A DNA stretch of 7,732 nucleotides from Bradyrhizobium sp. (GTDB lineage Bacteria; Pseudomonadota; Alphaproteobacteria; Rhizobiales; Xanthobacteraceae), in the NCBI GenBank assembly GCA_025960445.1, contig JAICIT010000102.1, positions 1 to 7,732 of the forward strand. The letters run 5' to 3'. How positions within the stretch are numbered: position 1 is the first letter of the stretch; every line of letters begins with the position of its first letter. The position numbers were made by a program, and so were the translations under genes. The notes beneath the pieces are model-generated. The model searched no databases, had not been told where the DNA came from, and was given only the letters and a program-made list of their open reading frames with translations. This document shows positions 1-6,939 of the stretch, piece by piece.

Positions 1-4
1 GAGG
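1..4 (+). promoter_or_regulatory. Shine-Dalgarno sequence of boxC
   Basis: GAGG lies 7 bases before the ATG at 12. It supports this start codon. The promoter must lie upstream of the window or in a preceding co-transcribed gene. Confidence 0.6.
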
Positions 5-11
5 TTGGTCC

Positions 12-1700
12 ATGGCCGGTGAAGATCGCGTCCTCGCCGGAGGCGCCAAATACATCGATTTCCAGACCGAACCGTCGCGCTATCGGCATTGGAAGCTTGC
101 GGTGGACGGCGAGATCGCAACGCTGACGATGGACGTCGATGAGACCGGCGGGCTGTTCGAGGGCTACCAGCTCAAACTGAATTCCTATGATCTCGGCGTC
201 GATATTGAATTGGCCGATGCTGTGCAGCGGCTGCGTTTCGAGCATCCCGGCGTCAAGGTCGTGGTGCTGCGTTCGGGCAAAAACCGGGTGTTCTGCGCCG
301 GGGCCAACATTCGCATGCTCGCCGGCGCGACGCATGCTCACAAGGTCAACTTCTGCAAATTCACCAACGAGACCCGAAACGGGCTGGAGGATTCCAGCGC
401 AAATTCCGGGCAGCGCTTCATTACCGTGGTCAACGGCACCGCGGCCGGAGGCGGTTATGAACTGGCACTCGCGACCGACCACATTATTCTTGCCGATGAC
501 GGTGCGGCGGCGGTGGCGTTGCCGGAACTGCCGCTGCTGGCGGTGCTGCCGGGCACCGGCGGGCTGACGCGGGTGGTCGACAAGCGCAAGGTGCGCCGTG
601 ACCGCGCCGATTATTTCTGCACCATCGAGGAAGGCATCAAGGGCAAACGGGCGGTGCAGTGGCGCCTTGTCGACGAGATCGTGCCGAACAGCAAGCTTGA
701 GGCCAAAGTCTCCGAGCGCGCCAGGCAATTCGCAGCCGCCTCGAAGCGTGACGGCAACGGCAGCGGCATTTCGCTCACGCCGCTGAAGCGGAATTTCGAT
801 GACAATGGCGTCCGCTATGGGCTGGTCAGCGTCGATATCGATCGCGCCCAGCGCATCGCCACGATTTCGATCAAAGCGCCGGACGCGCCGCCGCCCAACG
901 ATATCGACGGCGTGATCACGCAAGGGGCTTCGTTCTGGCCGCTGCAGGTCGCGCGTGAGCTCGATGACGCGATCCTGCATTTGCGGATCAATGAACTCGA
1001 GACCGCCATGCTGGTATTCAAGTCGCACGGCGATCGCGCCAACGTGCTCGCCTGCGATGCACTGCTGGAAGCCAACAAATCGCATTGGCTGGTCAACGAA
1101 ATCCGACAATACTGGAAACGCGTGCTCAAGCGGATCGACGTCACCTCGCGCACGCTGGTGACCCTGATCGAGCCGGGCTCGTGCTTCGCCGGCACTTTGG
1201 CCGAACTCGTGTTCGCCGCCGACCGGTCCTATATGCTGATCGGCCAAAAGCAAGGTGACAACCGCGCGCCGCCGGCCATCGAACTCACGCCGATGAATTT
1301 CGGTCCATATCCGATGAGCCACGGCCTCACCCGGCTGCAATCCCGCTTTCAGGCCGATGTTTCTGATCTGGACCGCGCGCGCGAGAAAATCGGCGAGGCG
1401 CTCGATGCGGAGCAGGCTGAACAGCTCGGTCTGGTGACGTTTGCGCTCGACGATATCGACTGGGATGATGAGATCAGGGTGTTTCTCGAGGAGCGCACCA
1501 GCTTCTCGCCCGACGGCCTTACCGGGATGGAAGCCAATTTGCGTTTCGTCGGTCCGGAAACGATGGAATCGAAAATCTTTTCACGCCTGACCGCGTGGCA
1601 GAACTGGATCTTCCAGCGACCCAACGCGGTTGGGGAGAACGGCGCTCTTCTCCGTTACGGCACCGGCCAGAAGCCGCAGTTCGACATGACCCGAGTTTGA
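12..1700 (+). CDS. boxC: BoxC, benzoyl-CoA-dihydrodiol lyase (2,3-epoxybenzoyl-CoA dihydrolase)
   Basis: Cytoplasmic enzyme of aerobic benzoate catabolism. It hydrolyses and cleaves the ring of 2,3-epoxybenzoyl-CoA, releasing formate and giving a C6 semialdehyde-CoA. The 562 residues match the usual BoxC size of about 550, roughly twice a simple crotonase. The N-terminal half carries a crotonase core: FCAGANIRML at residues 94-103 (oxyanion-hole strand) and NGTAAGGGYELALATD at 141-156. Cys115 and Glu172 sit where, as I recall, the Burkholderia BoxC structure places catalytic Cys111 and Glu168 (a constant offset of 4). The C-terminal half holds a second, degenerate crotonase-like segment near 383-405 (EPGSCFAGTLAELVFAADR). 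The ATG at 12 is preceded by GAGG at 1-4 with good spacing, so the start is well supported although the upstream region is cut off. It precedes boxB by 62 bases on the same strand, consistent with one operon. No frameshift or missing motif is visible. Confidence 0.95.
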   Translation: MAGEDRVLAGGAKYIDFQTEPSRYRHWKLAVDGEIATLTMDVDETGGLFEGYQLKLNSYDLGVDIELADAVQRLRFEHPGVKVVVLRSGKNRVFCAGANIRMLAGATHAHKVNFCKFTNETRNGLEDSSANSGQRFITVVNGTAAGGGYELALATDHIILADDGAAAVALPELPLLAVLPGTGGLTRVVDKRKVRRDRADYFCTIEEGIKGKRAVQWRLVDEIVPNSKLEAKVSERARQFAAASKRDGNGSGISLTPLKRNFDDNGVRYGLVSVDIDRAQRIATISIKAPDAPPPNDIDGVITQGASFWPLQVARELDDAILHLRINELETAMLVFKSHGDRANVLACDALLEANKSHWLVNEIRQYWKRVLKRIDVTSRTLVTLIEPGSCFAGTLAELVFAADRSYMLIGQKQGDNRAPPAIELTPMNFGPYPMSHGLTRLQSRFQADVSDLDRAREKIGEALDAEQAEQLGLVTFALDDIDWDDEIRVFLEERTSFSPDGLTGMEANLRFVGPETMESKIFSRLTAWQNWIFQRPNAVGENGALLRYGTGQKPQFDMTRV

Positions 1701-1750
1701 AAAATTTAGTCGCGTGAGGACCGGGCTGATCCGGCCTAGAGAGTTCGAGC

Positions 1751-1756
1751 GAGGAG
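1751..1756 (+). promoter_or_regulatory. Shine-Dalgarno sequence of boxB
   Basis: GAGGAG lies 6 bases before the ATG at 1763. This is a strong site and fixes the boxB start over the internal methionine at codon 6. The 62-base boxC-boxB gap shows no convincing promoter, so boxB is probably read from the boxC transcript. Confidence 0.75.
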
Positions 1757-1762
1757 CACGCC

Positions 1763-3214
1763 ATGAACGTCAACGTCATGAACGTCGATTACTCAACCAA
1801 GATTCCGAACAACGTGAATCTAAACGAGGATCGGCAGGTGCTGAAAGCCCTCGAAGGCTGGCATCCCGGTTACATGAACTGGTGGACCGACATGGGGCCG
1901 GACGGTTTCCAGCAATCGCTGGTCTATCTGCGCACCGCCTATTCGGTCGATCCGCGCGGCTGGGCCAAGTTCGACTATGTAAGGATGCCGGATTATCGCT
2001 GGGGTATTCTGCTTGCGCCCCAGGAAGAGAACCGCGTCATTCCGTTCGGTCAGCACTATGGCGAGCCCGCCTGGCAGGAAGTACCGGGCGAACATCGCGC
2101 GATGTTGCGCCGGCTGATCGTGATCCAGGGCGACACCGAACCGGCCTCGGTCGAACAGCAGCGCCATCTCGGCAAGACCGCGCCCTCACTCTATGATCTG
2201 CGTAATCTGTTTCAGGTCAATGTCGAGGAGGGGCGTCATCTGTGGGCGATGGTTTATCTGTTGCAGAAATATTTCGGCCGCGACGGCCGCGAGGAAGCGG
2301 ATGAGTTGTTGCGCCGCCGCTCTGGCGATGCCGATAGTCCGCGCATGCTGGGCGCCTTCAACGAGGCGACGCCGGATTGGCTATCGTTCTTCATGTTCAC
2401 CTACTTCACCGATCGCGACGGCAAGATGCAGTTGCATAGCCTCGCGCAATCCGGCTTCGATCCGTTGTCGCGCACCTGCCGCTTCATGCTGACCGAAGAG
2501 GCGCACCACATGTTCGTCGGCGAGACCGGCATCAGCCGGATCGTGCAGCGAACCTGCGAGGCGATGCGGACCGCCGGGATCAGCGATCCCGCCGATATCA
2601 CCAAAGTTCGCGCGCTCGGCGTCATCGATCTGCCGACCATCCAGAAAAAGCTGAACCTGCACTACACGCTGTCACTCGACCTGTTTGGCTCCGAAGTGTC
2701 GACTAACGCAGCGAACGCGTTCAATGCCGGCGTCAAGGGCCGGTATCATGAGACCCAGATCAAGGACGATCACCGGCTGCAGAATGACACCTATCCGGTG
2801 CTCAAGCTGGTCGACGGGCAGATCAAGCTTGTCGACGAGCCGGCGCTGACCGCTTTGAACATGCGGCTGCGCGACGACTATACGCAGGACTGCGTCAAAG
2901 GGCTGTTGCGCTGGAACAAGATCATTTCGCTCGCCGGATATGATTTCAAGCTGAGCCTGCCGAATGTCGCGTTCCATCGCCAGATCGGCGAGTTCAGGGA
3001 TGTCCATGCCACGCCGGAAGGCGTGCTGATCGATGATGCGACCTGGAACAAGCGCAAGGGCGACTGGCTGCCGTCTGCGGACGACGGCGACTTCATCGCG
3101 TCGCTGATGACGCCGGTCACCGAGCTCGGCGGTTACGCGCCGTGGATTTCACCGCCCAAGGTCGGGATCGACAACAAGCCCGGCGATTTCGAATACGTGA
3201 AAATCGAAACCTGA
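1763..3214 (+). CDS. boxB: BoxB, benzoyl-CoA 2,3-epoxidase oxygenase component
   Basis: Class I diiron epoxidase that adds one oxygen atom from O2 across C2-C3 of benzoyl-CoA, using electrons from NADPH through the reductase BoxA. The product is the BoxC substrate. The 483 residues are close to the roughly 473 of Azoarcus BoxB. The ligand set I recall for the Azoarcus enzyme (E120, E150, H153, D211, E240, H243) maps here with a constant offset of 6: Glu126 (GDTE), Glu156 and His159 (EEGRH), Asp217 (YFTD), Glu246 and His249 (TEEAHH). All six are present, so the protein should be catalytically competent. The two ExxH motifs are typical of four-helix-bundle carboxylate diiron proteins. It follows boxC on the same strand with its own strong ribosome binding site. 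No boxA follows: the next gene is convergent. Confidence 0.96.
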   Translation: MNVNVMNVDYSTKIPNNVNLNEDRQVLKALEGWHPGYMNWWTDMGPDGFQQSLVYLRTAYSVDPRGWAKFDYVRMPDYRWGILLAPQEENRVIPFGQHYGEPAWQEVPGEHRAMLRRLIVIQGDTEPASVEQQRHLGKTAPSLYDLRNLFQVNVEEGRHLWAMVYLLQKYFGRDGREEADELLRRRSGDADSPRMLGAFNEATPDWLSFFMFTYFTDRDGKMQLHSLAQSGFDPLSRTCRFMLTEEAHHMFVGETGISRIVQRTCEAMRTAGISDPADITKVRALGVIDLPTIQKKLNLHYTLSLDLFGSEVSTNAANAFNAGVKGRYHETQIKDDHRLQNDTYPVLKLVDGQIKLVDEPALTALNMRLRDDYTQDCVKGLLRWNKIISLAGYDFKLSLPNVAFHRQIGEFRDVHATPEGVLIDDATWNKRKGDWLPSADDGDFIASLMTPVTELGGYAPWISPPKVGIDNKPGDFEYVKIET

Positions 3215-3243
3215 CGACTGGCGAACCGCCGGGTGGGCGCCTG

Positions 3244-3280
3244 GAGCCTGATCGGTTCTGATTGAATCGGAATCAGGCTC
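3244..3280 (+). terminator. Hairpin after boxB, probable terminator or palindromic repeat core
   Basis: GAGCCTGAT at 3244-3252 is perfectly complementary to ATCAGGCTC at 3272-3280, a 9-bp stem. The enclosed bases can pair further, with GATT at 3260-3263 against AATC at 3265-3268. A moderately T-rich stretch follows at 3285-3294. It lies 29 bases after the boxB stop, between convergent genes. It could end boxB transcription, but the U-tract is imperfect and the structure may mainly be the core of a dispersed palindrome. Confidence 0.55.
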
Positions 3281-3348
3281 AACCTTATTTCTTCTGACGC
3301 GTTTTTCTTCACGCGAACCGGCGTCCCACTTCGTTCGAAAACGCTCTA
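3244..3348. repeat. Probable dispersed intergenic repeat of the Bradyrhizobium group
   Basis: The stretch starts with the 9-bp palindrome and continues through a second small hairpin, CGCGT at 3298-3302 with ACGCG at 3311-3315. It ends with TTCGAAAACGCTCTA at 3334-3348. From memory, very similar blocks (a CCTGATCGGTTCTGATT palindrome, an ACGCG-flanked T-rich stretch, and a terminal GAAAACGCTCTA) recur in intergenic DNA of Bradyrhizobium and Rhodopseudomonas. The inner palindrome arms look unequal, as if this copy had lost a few bases. Its right edge overlaps the stop codon of the minus-strand reductase gene (TAG, complement of 3346-3348). The repeat status rests on recollection; only the hairpins are seen directly. 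Confidence 0.5.
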
Positions 3349-4152
3349 ATCCCAGCCGTCGCCCTTGATGCCGGGATTGGCATAGACGATGCCGCCATCG
3401 ACCGCGATGGTGGCGCCAACCACATAATCTCCGGCTCGCGAGGCGAGGTAGATCGCGGCCCCCGCCATGTCCTCGTCGGTCCCGATACGGCCCGAAGGCA
3501 CGCGTTTCGAAACTTCATCCGAGTGATCGCGCGCTGCCTTGTTCATGTCCGATTTGAACGGCCCCGGCGCGATTGCCGTCACCACGATATGGTCTTGAAT
3601 CAGCTTCACCGCCATTCGACGGGTCAGGTGGATCAAACCCGATTTACTGGCGGCATAGGAATAGGTCTCCATTGGGTTGACGAACACGCCATCGATCGAG
3701 GCGATGTTGATCACCTTGGCGGGTCTATCGGCGCTTGCGGCAGCGCGCAGCGGCGCCGCGAGCGCCTTGGTGAGAAAGAACGGCGTCTTCAGGTTGAGGT
3801 TCATCACCTTGTCCCAACCGCTCTCCGGAAACTCGTCGAAATCAGCGCCCCACGCCGCGCCGGCATTGTTGACCAGAATATCCAGTTTGGGTTCGCGCTT
3901 CTTGATCTCGGACGCCAGCATCTCGATGCCGGCCATGCCTGAAATATCGATGGGCAGCGCAATGCATTCGCCGCCATACTCGGCTGTCAATTCCTTGGCC
4001 GTAGCCTCGCATGGGCCGGCCTTGCGCGCGGTGATGTAGACTTTGGACGCCCCCTGGCTGAGGAAACCGCCCGCGATCATCTTGCCGATGCCGCGCGATC
4101 CACCCGTTACCAGCGCAATTCGGCCCTTGAGCGAAAACAGATCCTTGAACAT
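3346..4152 (-). CDS. Short-chain dehydrogenase/reductase, RhlG-like
   Basis: Cytoplasmic NAD(P)H-dependent oxidoreductase of the classical SDR family; the substrate is not determined by sequence. The 268 residues are normal for the family. The Rossmann nucleotide-binding motif TGGSRGIG is at 16-23, NNAG at 95-98, the structural Asn at 120, catalytic Ser152, and YxxxK as Tyr166 and Lys170. An APGPF segment and a VDGG motif follow near the end, so the active site is complete. The opening (FSLKGRIALVTGGSRGIG), the NNAG-AAWGA stretch and the SGWDKVM helix resemble, from memory, Pseudomonas RhlG (a beta-ketoacyl reductase-like protein) more than FabG. AAGGGGA (complement of 4159-4165) lies 6 bases before the ATG and fixes the start. 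The gene follows the deacetylase by 76 bases on the same strand. It may be co-transcribed or use the possible promoter in that gap. Its position next to boxB is convergent and gives no evidence of a role in benzoate breakdown. Confidence 0.9.
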   Translation of the reverse strand: MFKDLFSLKGRIALVTGGSRGIGKMIAGGFLSQGASKVYITARKAGPCEATAKELTAEYGGECIALPIDISGMAGIEMLASEIKKREPKLDILVNNAGAAWGADFDEFPESGWDKVMNLNLKTPFFLTKALAAPLRAAASADRPAKVINIASIDGVFVNPMETYSYAASKSGLIHLTRRMAVKLIQDHIVVTAIAPGPFKSDMNKAARDHSDEVSKRVPSGRIGTDEDMAGAAIYLASRAGDYVVGATIAVDGGIVYANPGIKGDGWD

Positions 4153-4177
4153 GTCGCGTCCCCTTGGGTTTGCGCAT

Positions 4178-4206
4178 GTTCTGGGCGCGGCGGCTCAATG
4201 AGTCAA
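4178..4206 (-). promoter_or_regulatory. Possible sigma-70 type promoter for the SDR gene
   Basis: On the minus strand TTGACT (complement of 4201-4206) is followed by a 17-base spacer and CAGAAC (complement of 4178-4183). The -35 is good, in a CTTGAC context common in alphaproteobacteria. The -10 is poor. If real, it would let the reductase be transcribed separately from the deacetylase upstream. Confidence 0.25.
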
Positions 4207-4228
4207 GCAAGGGGCAAGCAGAGCGGAG

Positions 4229-5287
4229 TCAGGCCGCGTCAACGCGGCGGAAGCCGTTCCACACCGCGGTTGCTGCGCCGGAGGTCAGCACCGGCAGAAC
4301 CCGCAAGTACTGGTAATTGCCATTCAACGAGACACGCGGAAGCGCGGTCGGGTGATCGGCAGACTTGGTGAAAATCATGCCGGGTCGCGTCGTTACCGCG
4401 GTTTTCAAACCGGCGTTACGGGCAAGCGCGAACTCGCGGGCGGCGGCTGCAGTCCTATCGCCATATGGATAAGCAAAATGTTCGACCGGACGCTTTAGTG
4501 CATCCTCGATGCGTGAACGGCTGATCGCGATTTCCCGGCTCGCGTTCGCCTCGGTTTGTTTGGCGAGGTTACAATGCGTGATGGTATGGGCGCCGATCGT
4601 GACCAGCGGATCATCGGCCAACGATTTAAGCTCATCCCAGGACATGCAAAGATCGCGCGATACCGCAGTTTCATCGACCCCATGCAGCGCGCACAACGCC
4701 GCCATCTCGCGGCAAATATCCTGATCGCCGGGCAAACAGCGAAGCCAACGGCGCAAGCGTTCGAACGCGATCTGCTTGGCTGCCGGCGCGTGAACGTCGA
4801 TGCGCCTGGCAACTCCATCGATCGCCACTTCGAGTTCGCTTGCCTTTGCGATCACTTTCTCCAGAGTGATCCACCAAAGCTTGCCGATACCTTCAGCGAA
4901 GTCGCTGACTGCATATACGGTAAACGGTGCGTCGAATTCCCTCATGACTGGCAGCGCGAAATCCCTGTTATCGCGATAACCGTCGTCGAAGGTGAAGCAA
5001 GCAAAGCGCCGCGAAAAGTCGCCTTCGCGGAGTCGTCGATGCATCTCATCCAGGGTGATGATGTCGATGCCGTGCGAGCGCAGGTGCAATAACATCGACC
5101 GCAGAAAATTCGGTGTGATCTCAAGGTGCCGATTGGGCCGAAACTCGGACCGGTTGGGCGGGCGGACATGGTGCATCGTGAAAATGGCGCCTACACCCCC
5201 GAAAATCGGTCGCAGCAGATGATGCGTACCGGTGTAGTAGAGCGCTGCCAGGCCGGCATGGATCAGGTCGTCTCGAAATTGATTCAT
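4229..5287 (-). CDS. Polysaccharide deacetylase family protein (NodB-homology, carbohydrate esterase 4)
   Basis: Predicted metal-dependent hydrolase removing N- or O-acetyl groups from a glycan; the natural substrate cannot be read from sequence. At 352 residues it is longer than a bare NodB domain. Catalytic motif 1 is TFDDGY at 99-104 (Asp101 as base, Asp102 as metal ligand). Motif 2 is the metal-binding His pair in GAHTITH, His234 and His238. Motif 3 is FAYPYGD at 271-277. An insert of about 100 residues lies between motifs 1 and 2. No signal peptide is evident; the N-terminus has only a modest hydrophobic stretch around HHLLRPIFGGVGAIFTMHH (22-40). The reading frame stays open far upstream, antisense through the neighbouring gene, so the start is a judgement. 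The ATG at 5287 is chosen because MNQFRDDLIHAGL fits the family's N-terminus as I recall it, though the ribosome binding site is weak. A start at 5362 would add 25 unlikely residues. Divergent from the OmpA-like gene. Confidence 0.88.
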   Translation of the reverse strand: MNQFRDDLIHAGLAALYYTGTHHLLRPIFGGVGAIFTMHHVRPPNRSEFRPNRHLEITPNFLRSMLLHLRSHGIDIITLDEMHRRLREGDFSRRFACFTFDDGYRDNRDFALPVMREFDAPFTVYAVSDFAEGIGKLWWITLEKVIAKASELEVAIDGVARRIDVHAPAAKQIAFERLRRWLRCLPGDQDICREMAALCALHGVDETAVSRDLCMSWDELKSLADDPLVTIGAHTITHCNLAKQTEANASREIAISRSRIEDALKRPVEHFAYPYGDRTAAAAREFALARNAGLKTAVTTRPGMIFTKSADHPTALPRVSLNGNYQYLRVLPVLTSGAATAVWNGFRRVDAA

Positions 5288-5396
5288 TCGGATGGCCGGC
5301 CCATTCGGATTCAACCACCGAAAGTACGGGGAAACCGCTGAACAAATAATTAGTGGCCACATTGCACGATGGCCCGAAATTGTCCCTATTTCCGGT

Positions 5397-5414
5397 TTGA
5401 CAGCCCTCCAAGGG

Positions 5415-5425
<11 letters not shown>
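5397..5425 (+). promoter_or_regulatory. Possible promoter of the OmpA-like gene
   Basis: TTGACA at 5397-5402 is a perfect -35 consensus on the plus strand. At 17 bases spacing the -10 position falls in the pyrimidine-rich sequence (TTTCTC at 5420-5425), which is far from TATAAT. If this promoter is used, the TC tract would lie at or just after the transcription start, giving a leader of roughly 110 bases. Only the -35 is convincing. Confidence 0.25.
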
Positions 5426-5471
<46 letters not shown>

Positions 5472-5543
5472 GAAGTTCGTGGCGCGGTGCCGCAACACTT
5501 ACGGGCTTTGGAAACGGGGCGGCAGGGCCCTGTGGGATATCGA

Positions 5544-6938
5544 ATGCACGGACTTTTCAGGTGGAGCAGCAAATGGTGGCCGGGCGTTATCCCATTGGCC
5601 ATCGTTTGGGCGTTGGCAGCCTGGATCAGCACCTCTCCGATGGAAGCCGATCTGGCTGCCCGCTCCAACGCCGCGCTCAAGGATACCCTGCTCGACCAGA
5701 CGAGCATCGAGGTCTCTGGTCGCGACGTCACCTTTACGGCCAATGCCTTCTCTGAAGACGGCCGACGAAGCGCCGTTGCCGTCCTCCAATCCGTAGCCGG
5801 CGTGCGGCTCGTCAATGACGAGTCTCGCCTTGTTCCAGAGGCCAAGCCGTTCGTGTGGTCGGCGGAGCGGGATGTTGCCAGAGTCACCCTGAGCGGCAAT
5901 TCGCCGCTGCCCGCTACCAAAGGCAAACTGCTCGATGCGGCTCGCGCAACCCTTGCCGGGGTCGAGGTCGTCGACCAAATGAAACTGTCGCGTGGCGCGC
6001 CGCCCCGTTTTGATACCGCGGCTCTGCTGCTGGTTGAGCAGATCGGCAAGCTAAAGGATGGCAAGGTCATTCTTTCCGATAACAGCGTCACGCTCTCCGG
6101 CATGGCGCGCGATCTCGGTGGGCGCGAAGCGATCGCGGCGGCACTGAAAAATTTGCCCGATGGCTTCTCGGTGGCGGCGAACGATATCAAAGCGCCGCCT
6201 TACGTCTTCCAGGCAAACAAGGATCCTGTAACCGTAACGCTGACCATGAGCGGCTATGTGCCGGACAACAATGTCCATGCCACGATCGCCGCAGCCGCAG
6301 CGCGCAAGTTCTTCGGCGAAAAGATCGTCGACAATGTCAAGGCAAGCATGGGCGCGCCCTCCAGATTCCTGAACGCGGTGGTGCCTGCGCTGGGTGCTTT
6401 GTCGCGGCTCTCGACGGGCACGCTGGTCGTGACCGATCGCGAGGTGAAAATTTCGGGCGACGCATTGTACGAAGCGGCGGTGCCGCAGATCCGCGCCAGC
6501 CTCGCCAAGGATTCACCGGAGGGTTGGCAGATCACGACCGAGCTTTCGGTCAAGCCCGCTGCTGCCCCCGTCGACCCCGGCGTATGTCAGCAGCTATTCT
6601 TGGAGTTGCTGGCCAAGGGAAAAATCCGGTTCGAACCCGGGCGCGCCAGCATCGATCCGGATTCGGCGGGGCTGCTCGATCGGCTGATCGAAATCGCGAT
6701 GCGCTGTCCCACCGCCAACATCGACATTGCCGGGCACACCGACGCCGATGGCGAGGATGCTTTCAATCAGGCGCTATCGGAGAAGCGGGCGCAGGCAGTG
6801 ACGGACTATCTGGTTAAGGCAGGGCTGCCCGCCGGCCGTTTCACGGCGCTGGGCTATGGCAGTTCGCAGCCGGTTGCGTCAAATGACACCGATGAAGGCA
6901 AGGCACAAAACCGGCGCATCGAGTTCCTGGTGAGATAG
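5544..6938 (+). CDS. Membrane-anchored BON-repeat protein with C-terminal OmpA domain (ArfA/OmpATb-like architecture)
   Basis: Envelope protein predicted to be anchored in the inner membrane and to bind peptidoglycan in the periplasm; its precise role is unknown. At 464 residues it has an N-terminal membrane anchor at about 12-30 (WPGVIPLAIVWALAAWIS), preceded by basic residues. About five BON-like modules follow between 45 and 337, each a VTLSG-type strand then a helix. A clear internal duplication repeats with a period of 119 residues. The OmpA domain spans about 350-464, with GHTDADG at 397-403 (Asp400) and LSEKRAQAV at 411-419 (Arg415), the usual peptidoglycan-binding Asp and Arg, and a NRRIEFLV end. 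Cys348 and Cys388 are the only cysteines and fit the disulfide of mycobacterial OmpATb. The frame is open from 5292, but the extra 84 residues would be encoded by the TC tract. The ATG at 5544 places the anchor at the N-terminus and has a weak GGGA at 5534-5537. The gene ends one base before the next start, so the two are coupled. Confidence 0.88.
   Translation: MHGLFRWSSKWWPGVIPLAIVWALAAWISTSPMEADLAARSNAALKDTLLDQTSIEVSGRDVTFTANAFSEDGRRSAVAVLQSVAGVRLVNDESRLVPEAKPFVWSAERDVARVTLSGNSPLPATKGKLLDAARATLAGVEVVDQMKLSRGAPPRFDTAALLLVEQIGKLKDGKVILSDNSVTLSGMARDLGGREAIAAALKNLPDGFSVAANDIKAPPYVFQANKDPVTVTLTMSGYVPDNNVHATIAAAAARKFFGEKIVDNVKASMGAPSRFLNAVVPALGALSRLSTGTLVVTDREVKISGDALYEAAVPQIRASLAKDSPEGWQITTELSVKPAAAPVDPGVCQQLFLELLAKGKIRFEPGRASIDPDSAGLLDRLIEIAMRCPTANIDIAGHTDADGEDAFNQALSEKRAQAVTDYLVKAGLPAGRFTALGYGSSQPVASNDTDEGKAQNRRIEFLVR
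5847..6551 (+). repeat. Internal protein-level duplication of paired BON-like modules
   Basis: Residues 102-217 and 220-336 of the OmpA-like protein align with a constant offset of 119: FVWSAERDVARVTLSG with FQANKDPVTVTLTMSG, RGAPPRF (150-156) with MGAPSRF (269-275), and VTLSGMA (182-188) with VKISGDA (301-307). The similarity is in the protein, not visibly in the DNA, so the duplication is old. Confidence 0.75.
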
Positions 6939-6939
6939 C

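Noticed and set aside
1717..1737. Small inverted repeat (AGG-CCGG / CCGG-CCT) between boxC and boxB as an attenuator or terminator
   Set aside because: The stem is short with a bulge, there is no U-tract, and the genes belong to one pathway. It is probably chance in GC-rich DNA.
1714..2196. 160-codon plus-strand frame overlapping the start of boxB
   Set aside because: It is an out-of-frame shadow of boxB, arginine-rich with no recognisable motif, while boxB carries all its metal ligands.
3523..4039. Plus-strand open frames opposite the SDR gene
   Set aside because: They are antisense shadows of a gene with a complete SDR active site and a strong ribosome binding site.
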